A stretch of 9,853 bases of DNA, from NCBI GenBank assembly GCA_948874605.1, contig CAQRXS010000042.1:1-9853 (forward strand). Reading direction: 5' to 3'. The notes under the pieces are model-generated. The model worked only from the letters and a program-made list of their open reading frames with translations. It ran no database searches and was not told the DNA's origin. Below, piece by piece: positions 6,841 to 9,853 of the stretch. The stretch's first letter is position 1. Each line of letters starts with the position of its first letter. Position numbers and translations under genes: made by a program. Source of the stretch: an uncultured Bacilli bacterium. GTDB lineage: Bacteria > Bacillota_I > Bacilli_A > RF39 > UBA660.

Positions 6841-7356
6841 ATGGATTTACTTGTTATGTGTGTGAAAATTTTTTTTGCGAGAATTTTAGATGTTACGATT
6901 TCTACTTTTCGTCAAAGCGTGATGTTAAAAGGTAAATATTTTATTAGTACAATCCTTGCTTTTGTCGAAATTATGATATGGTTTTTGGTAGCTAGAGAAG
7001 CTTTGTTAATCGCGATAGATTCTATTTTTATTCCTATTTCTTATTCTTTAGGGTATGCAACGGGAACACTTTTAGGAAGTTTTTTGTCTCATAAACTTTT
7101 AAATGGTGAAGTTGGTGTTCAAATTATATCGGATGAAAACAATAAAGAATTGGTAAATGCTTTAAAAATGAGAGGATATGGGTTAAGTATTTTGCATATG
7201 GAAAGTGGATTTAACAGCGAACCTCGATTAATGATATTTGTGGAAGTAAACTCAAAAAGTTTAAAAAAATTAGAAAAGTTAATTTTGAAAAATGACCCGA
7301 ATGCTTTTATTGTTATTAGTGATACAAAAAAAGTTTATAATGGTACTTTAAAATAA
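6841..7356 (+). CDS. UPF0316/DUF5698 membrane protein, YebE-like
   Basis: A 171-aa protein with about three membrane helices in its first half (roughly 2-22, 34-52 and 59-84) and a soluble alpha/beta C-terminal domain (about 95-165) of the DUF2179 type. The stretch TFRQSVMLKGKYF followed by LAFVEIMIWFLVA is characteristic of the UPF0316 family, which includes B. subtilis YebE at similar length. The role of the family is not established. The ATG at 6841 is chosen because AGAGGG (6829-6834) lies 6 nt upstream; the ATG at 6835 would touch that site. It follows the zinc-ribbon gene by 31 nt with no visible terminator, so it is probably the last gene of the trmL cluster. Confidence 0.9.
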   Translation: MDLLVMCVKIFFARILDVTISTFRQSVMLKGKYFISTILAFVEIMIWFLVAREALLIAIDSIFIPISYSLGYATGTLLGSFLSHKLLNGEVGVQIISDENNKELVNALKMRGYGLSILHMESGFNSEPRLMIFVEVNSKSLKKLEKLILKNDPNAFIVISDTKKVYNGTLK

Positions 7357-7374
7357 ATGTCTATAAAATGTAAA

Positions 7375-7406
7375 TTGACTTTAGGGGGGGGGGTATCATG
7401 TATAAT
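7375..7406 (+). promoter_or_regulatory. promoter with G10 spacer, probably phase-variable
   Basis: TTGACT (7375-7380) matches the -35 consensus in 5 of 6 bases and TATAAT (7401-7406) is a perfect -10. They are 20 nt apart, three more than the optimum. A second -10-like hexamer, TATCAT (7394-7399), is 13 nt from the -35, four too few. The spacer contains ten consecutive G residues. In either reading the present length is off the optimum, and gain or loss of G residues would move it to 17. The predicted start from TATAAT is near 7413, giving a leader of about 24 nt to the ATG at 7437. Confidence 0.65.
7384..7393. repeat. homopolymeric G10 tract
   Basis: Ten G residues in a row lie between TTA and TATC. 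G-runs of this length are not expected by chance in DNA this AT-rich, and no comparable G or C run occurs elsewhere in the window. Such tracts change length by slipped-strand mispairing and are classic phase-variation elements. Confidence 0.9.
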
Positions 7407-7407
7407 T

Positions 7408-7428
7408 ACCATAGTGGAAAGCTATGGT
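7408..7428. promoter_or_regulatory. perfect inverted repeat at the transcription start, candidate operator
   Basis: ACCATAG (7408-7414) and CTATGGT (7422-7428) are exact reverse complements with a 7-nt spacer TGGAAAG. The repeat begins 2 nt after the -10, so it covers the expected transcription start, the usual place for a repressor operator. If transcription begins further upstream, it would instead form an mRNA hairpin hiding the GGTG (7426-7429) that serves as ribosome binding site for the ATG at 7437. A GTTTTTG follows, but the stem is too short for a convincing terminator. Confidence 0.5.
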
Positions 7429-7436
7429 GTTTTTGT

Positions 7437-8783
7437 ATGAGTTTAAAAAGATTTCGAGAAGAAAATAAAAAGAAATCTCAAATTATAGTATTTACAATTG
7501 TTTGTATTCTATTAATAGTTGGAGTAGTTCTATATCAGTCTTATGCTTTATTTGAAACAAAAGATAATTTTAATGTCGTAAGTGGAGGTGTTGAAAATCC
7601 AGGTGACCTTTCTTTTGCCTTTTATGTGAATGACGAGATTGTTTTAGAAGCACCTAGTAAAGAAAGTAATCTAGCTCTTTCTGAAAAATCAAATTGTAAT
7701 AATGGAGTAACCTTAAGTTGGAACGTTGATTCTTGGAATGCTTCTGTTGATTATTCCAATTATGAGAAAGAAAATACTTCGAAAACAAAATGTAATTTAA
7801 TTTTTAGAGATGCTGTGTATTCTGATTATATTACCTCTTGTGGTGAGAATGGAAATACTGCAGTGGATTGTATGAAAAAATATAGTGATAAAGATTCTAC
7901 TAATTTGGCATATGATGAAACTGAAGATAACAATTTAAGATATATTGGGTCTAATCCAAATAATTATGTATCATTCAATAACGAATTATGGCGAATCATT
8001 GGTGTTATGGAAAATATTGATGATGGAACAGGAAATAAGGAATCTCGAATCAAATTAATACGTGAGGAACCAATAGGCAAATATTCTTGGGATAGTTCGC
8101 CTTCTAATATTAATGGTGGCTATGGTGTAAATGAGTGGAGTGTTTCAGATTTGAAATTTTTACTAAATGATTTGTATTATAATCAAAAAAGTGGTCAATG
8201 CTATATTGGAGAGAGCGATGCAACTGCTGCTTGTGATTTTACTAATGTTGGTATTCAAGATGAATATAAGAAATATATTGCAATTTCAGTTTGGAATACT
8301 GGAAGTAATGGTTCTAATGCATGGGACCAATTAAAAGTACAAGATTTCTATAAATTGGAACGAGGTAATCATACAGGTAAGTTATGTTTAACTGGAAGTG
8401 CATATGATTGTAATGACACTGTGACAAGGACAACAACATGGACTGGTCTTGTCGGTCTTATAACACCAAGTGATTACGGATTTGCTACTAGCAACTTATA
8501 TCCTAACTGTTATAATAATTTTCTTGCGGAATGGTGGAAGGAAGAATTATCTTTTTGTGTGAGTAATAACTGGTTATATAAACCTTTTTATCATTGGACT
8601 ATTATGCCCCGAAATACAGGATCGGCATATGGTACTTATGCTATCACCGCCACAGGAGCTATAAATAATAATGATGCAGCTAGTGATGTTGATTATGTAT
8701 TTCCAAGTATTTATTTAAAATCAAGTGTGAAAATCATTTCTGGCAAAGGAACAAAAGAATTGCCTTATCAATTATTTGTATAA
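7437..8783 (+). CDS. membrane-anchored exported protein, probable surface antigen
   Basis: A 448-aa protein with a basic start (MSLKRFREENKKKS), one hydrophobic helix at about 15-34, then YQSYALFETKDNFNVVSGG and a large extracellular part. I choose the ATG at 7437 with GGTG 7 nt upstream; an in-frame ATG at 7398 would overlap the -10 and add 13 unlikely residues. Residues about 45-125 form a beta-rich domain with Cys87 and Cys119. Residues about 165-448 form a second domain opening with LRYIGSNPNNYVSFNNELWRI, containing WSVSDLKFLLN and GLITPSDYGFA, and ending VFPSIYLKSSVKIISGKGTK then LPYQLFV. This resembles, at the level of pattern only, DUF6273-like surface domains common in gut Firmicutes. 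Cysteines outside the membrane are at 87, 119, 135, 145, 255, 266, 317, 325, 358 and 374, an even number suitable for disulfides. Ligand and function are unknown. Confidence 0.85.
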   Translation: MSLKRFREENKKKSQIIVFTIVCILLIVGVVLYQSYALFETKDNFNVVSGGVENPGDLSFAFYVNDEIVLEAPSKESNLALSEKSNCNNGVTLSWNVDSWNASVDYSNYEKENTSKTKCNLIFRDAVYSDYITSCGENGNTAVDCMKKYSDKDSTNLAYDETEDNNLRYIGSNPNNYVSFNNELWRIIGVMENIDDGTGNKESRIKLIREEPIGKYSWDSSPSNINGGYGVNEWSVSDLKFLLNDLYYNQKSGQCYIGESDATAACDFTNVGIQDEYKKYIAISVWNTGSNGSNAWDQLKVQDFYKLERGNHTGKLCLTGSAYDCNDTVTRTTTWTGLVGLITPSDYGFATSNLYPNCYNNFLAEWWKEELSFCVSNNWLYKPFYHWTIMPRNTGSAYGTYAITATGAINNNDAASDVDYVFPSIYLKSSVKIISGKGTKELPYQLFV

Positions 8784-8792
8784 AACTTTAAT

Positions 8793-8812
8793 AGAAAGAA
8801 TTCTCTTCTTTT
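8793..8812 (+). terminator. weak terminator-like hairpin after the surface protein gene
   Basis: AGAAAG (8793-8798) pairs with CTCTTCT (8803-8809) with one bulged C, across an AATT loop, followed by only about four T residues. It is in the right place, 10 nt after the stop, but is weak. Confidence 0.3.
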
Positions 8813-8823
8813 GTAAAAAAATG

Positions 8824-8832
8824 TGATAAAAT
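8824..8832 (+). promoter_or_regulatory. extended -10 promoter of the right-edge gene
   Basis: TGATAAAAT at 8824-8832 fits the extended -10 form TGnTAnAAT with one mismatch from TATAAT. There is no good -35. Transcription would start near 8839, leaving a leader of about 16 nt with GGTGAT (8845-8850) as ribosome binding site, the same layout as the P-type ATPase gene. Confidence 0.6.
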
Positions 8833-8854
8833 ATATAAAGATTTGGTGATTTCT

Positions 8855-9853
8855 ATGCGCAATTTTTTTTATAAAGTTTTAAGATTTTTACAAAATGTTT
8901 TTTTCTTTATTTTAGGACTTATTTTTAGTTTTGTACCGACGAAGAAAAAGAAGAAAGAAAAAAATAACACTTATATAAAAAATGAAGCATCTGTTACATC
9001 ACAGCCAGTTAAGGTATTGGAAAATAATACTATGGAATCTTCTTCTTCTGGCGTTAGAGAAAGATTTTCTGAGTCTTTAAAATATCAACTTTTTTTAGAT
9101 GAAAAGTTTTTGGAAGAGGAAATTTTGGAAGTTACTGAGAAGATTTATTCTGTTACTCGAAATGAAATTTTACAAGATCATGAAGAGGTTTTTAAAAAGT
9201 ATCAGAAAAAAATTGTAAAAAAGGTTTTAACACAGGCGGAACCTTTTCAAAATAAAGAGGATGTTCGTGAGTTTATTCAAAAGAAAATTGAAACTGATAA
9301 AATGGAAAAATATAAAATAACTTCGTTACCTGATGATACGCCAGTAAAAAGTGAGCAATCTTTTTTCCCTCAAAAAGAAACTAAGAAAAGATTAAATATT
9401 CCTTATAAAGAGACGTTAGCTTCTCCTGTTTTTTTAGAAGAACAAACTTTAGAACCAAAATTACAGATGAATGAAGAGGACGCTCCTTTGTTGTTTCCCA
9501 TCGAAACCAACTCTTTAGAAAAAAAACTTGATGCGATAGAAGAATTAGTTTCTTCACCTCAGTTTGATGATAATGAAAATAAAAAGATAGAGCCAATTTT
9601 GAACGAAAGTGTAATAGAAGAACTTAATAAAATAGACGAGCCAGAAGAAAAAAAAGAAAATTTTTCTGAAGTGAAAGAAGTCTCAGTTATACCTATAATG
9701 ATGGAACCTAAAGTGGATATCAAGCAAGAGTCTGTCCTAAAACAAGAGAAATTATCCACTAACAGCGATGAGAAAAAAGTTCAATCTGAAGAAAATAAAG
9801 AACCCGTATTAGCAATTTATTTGGATGTATTTGATAAAGAACAAGAAAGAATC
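8855..9853 (+). CDS. acidic Glu/Lys-rich membrane-anchored protein, 3' end outside the window
   Basis: The frame from the ATG at 8855 stays open for 333 codons to the right edge, so the protein is incomplete. The start is supported by GGTGAT at 8845-8850 and an extended -10 upstream. Residues about 4-28 (FFYKVLRFLQNVFFFILGLI and on) form one hydrophobic segment, followed by a strongly basic patch PTKKKKKEK. By the positive-inside rule the rest is probably cytoplasmic. Residues about 70-150 are predicted-helix rich (EKFLEEEILEVTEKIYSVTR onward), and from about 160 the chain is disordered-looking, acidic and rich in Glu, Lys, Pro and Ser. I do not recognise the family. The real domain may lie beyond the window. 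Confidence 0.8.
   Translation, partial: MRNFFYKVLRFLQNVFFFILGLIFSFVPTKKKKKEKNNTYIKNEASVTSQPVKVLENNTMESSSSGVRERFSESLKYQLFLDEKFLEEEILEVTEKIYSVTRNEILQDHEEVFKKYQKKIVKKVLTQAEPFQNKEDVREFIQKKIETDKMEKYKITSLPDDTPVKSEQSFFPQKETKKRLNIPYKETLASPVFLEEQTLEPKLQMNEEDAPLLFPIETNSLEKKLDAIEELVSSPQFDDNENKKIEPILNESVIEELNKIDEPEEKKENFSEVKEVSVIPIMMEPKVDIKQESVLKQEKLSTNSDEKKVQSEENKEPVLAIYLDVFDKEQERI

Noticed and set aside
7384..7393. G10 as a pure sequencing or assembly artefact
   Set aside because: Exact length may be misjudged, but a long G-run placed between a -35 and a -10 is unlikely to arise by error alone; kept as a finding, with the length uncertain.
7398..7436. ATG at 7398 as start of the surface protein
   Set aside because: It overlaps the perfect TATAAT, adds MYNYHSGKLWCFC ahead of an otherwise standard basic N-terminus, and its only upstream site would be the G-run. 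The ATG at 7437 gives a normal membrane-anchor start with GGTG upstream.
1..9853. CRISPR arrays, tRNA or rRNA genes, riboswitches
   Set aside because: No regularly spaced repeats, no cloverleaf or rRNA-like sequence, and no long structured leader was seen on either strand.

Overview
The window looks like a chromosome segment from a low-GC Firmicute, most likely an uncultured gut-type member of the Bacilli. Base composition is strongly AT-rich. Stops are TAA, TGA and TAG, and tryptophan is TGG throughout, so the standard bacterial code applies and not the Mycoplasma code. The manganese catalase/CotJ genes and a UPF0316-type (YebE-like) gene fit Firmicutes. I cannot name a genus from the sequence alone. 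Every gene I can support is on the + strand.

Left part (1-1566), accessory in character: the 3' end of a YhcG/DUF1016-type PDDEXK nuclease gene, an unrecognised 214-codon gene, and a 25-codon ORF with a good ribosome binding site that stops abruptly. Directly after it, in the same frame, is a decayed C-terminal fragment of an IS5-type DDE transposase (about 1290-1430). This looks like a scar where an insertion element truncated the third gene of a small operon.

Middle part (1540-6000): a monocistronic P-type cation ATPase (CtpE-like) with its own extended -10 promoter and a strong intrinsic terminator. Next is a two-gene operon for a CotJ-type manganese catalase, in which CotJA and CotJB are fused into one protein followed by an overlapping cotJC, again closed by a terminator. 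A membrane protein follows, with a Lys/Ser/Thr-rich cytoplasmic tail and a probable thioredoxin-fold outer domain lacking CxxC.

Right-middle part (6000-7356): a compact cluster of trmL (tRNA wobble ribose methylase), a small zinc-ribbon protein with a C-terminal membrane helix, and a UPF0316/YebE-like membrane protein.

Right part (7357-9853): the most interesting element. A run of ten G residues, striking in such AT-rich DNA, lies between a near-consensus -35 (TTGACT) and a perfect -10 (TATAAT), followed by a perfect 7-bp inverted repeat at the expected transcription start. It drives a membrane-anchored, cysteine-containing exported protein of 448 aa. The spacing is 20 nt instead of about 17, so slippage in the G-run would be expected to switch expression. 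I read this as a phase-variable surface-protein locus. The window ends inside an acidic, Glu/Lys-rich membrane-anchored protein that has its own extended -10 promoter.
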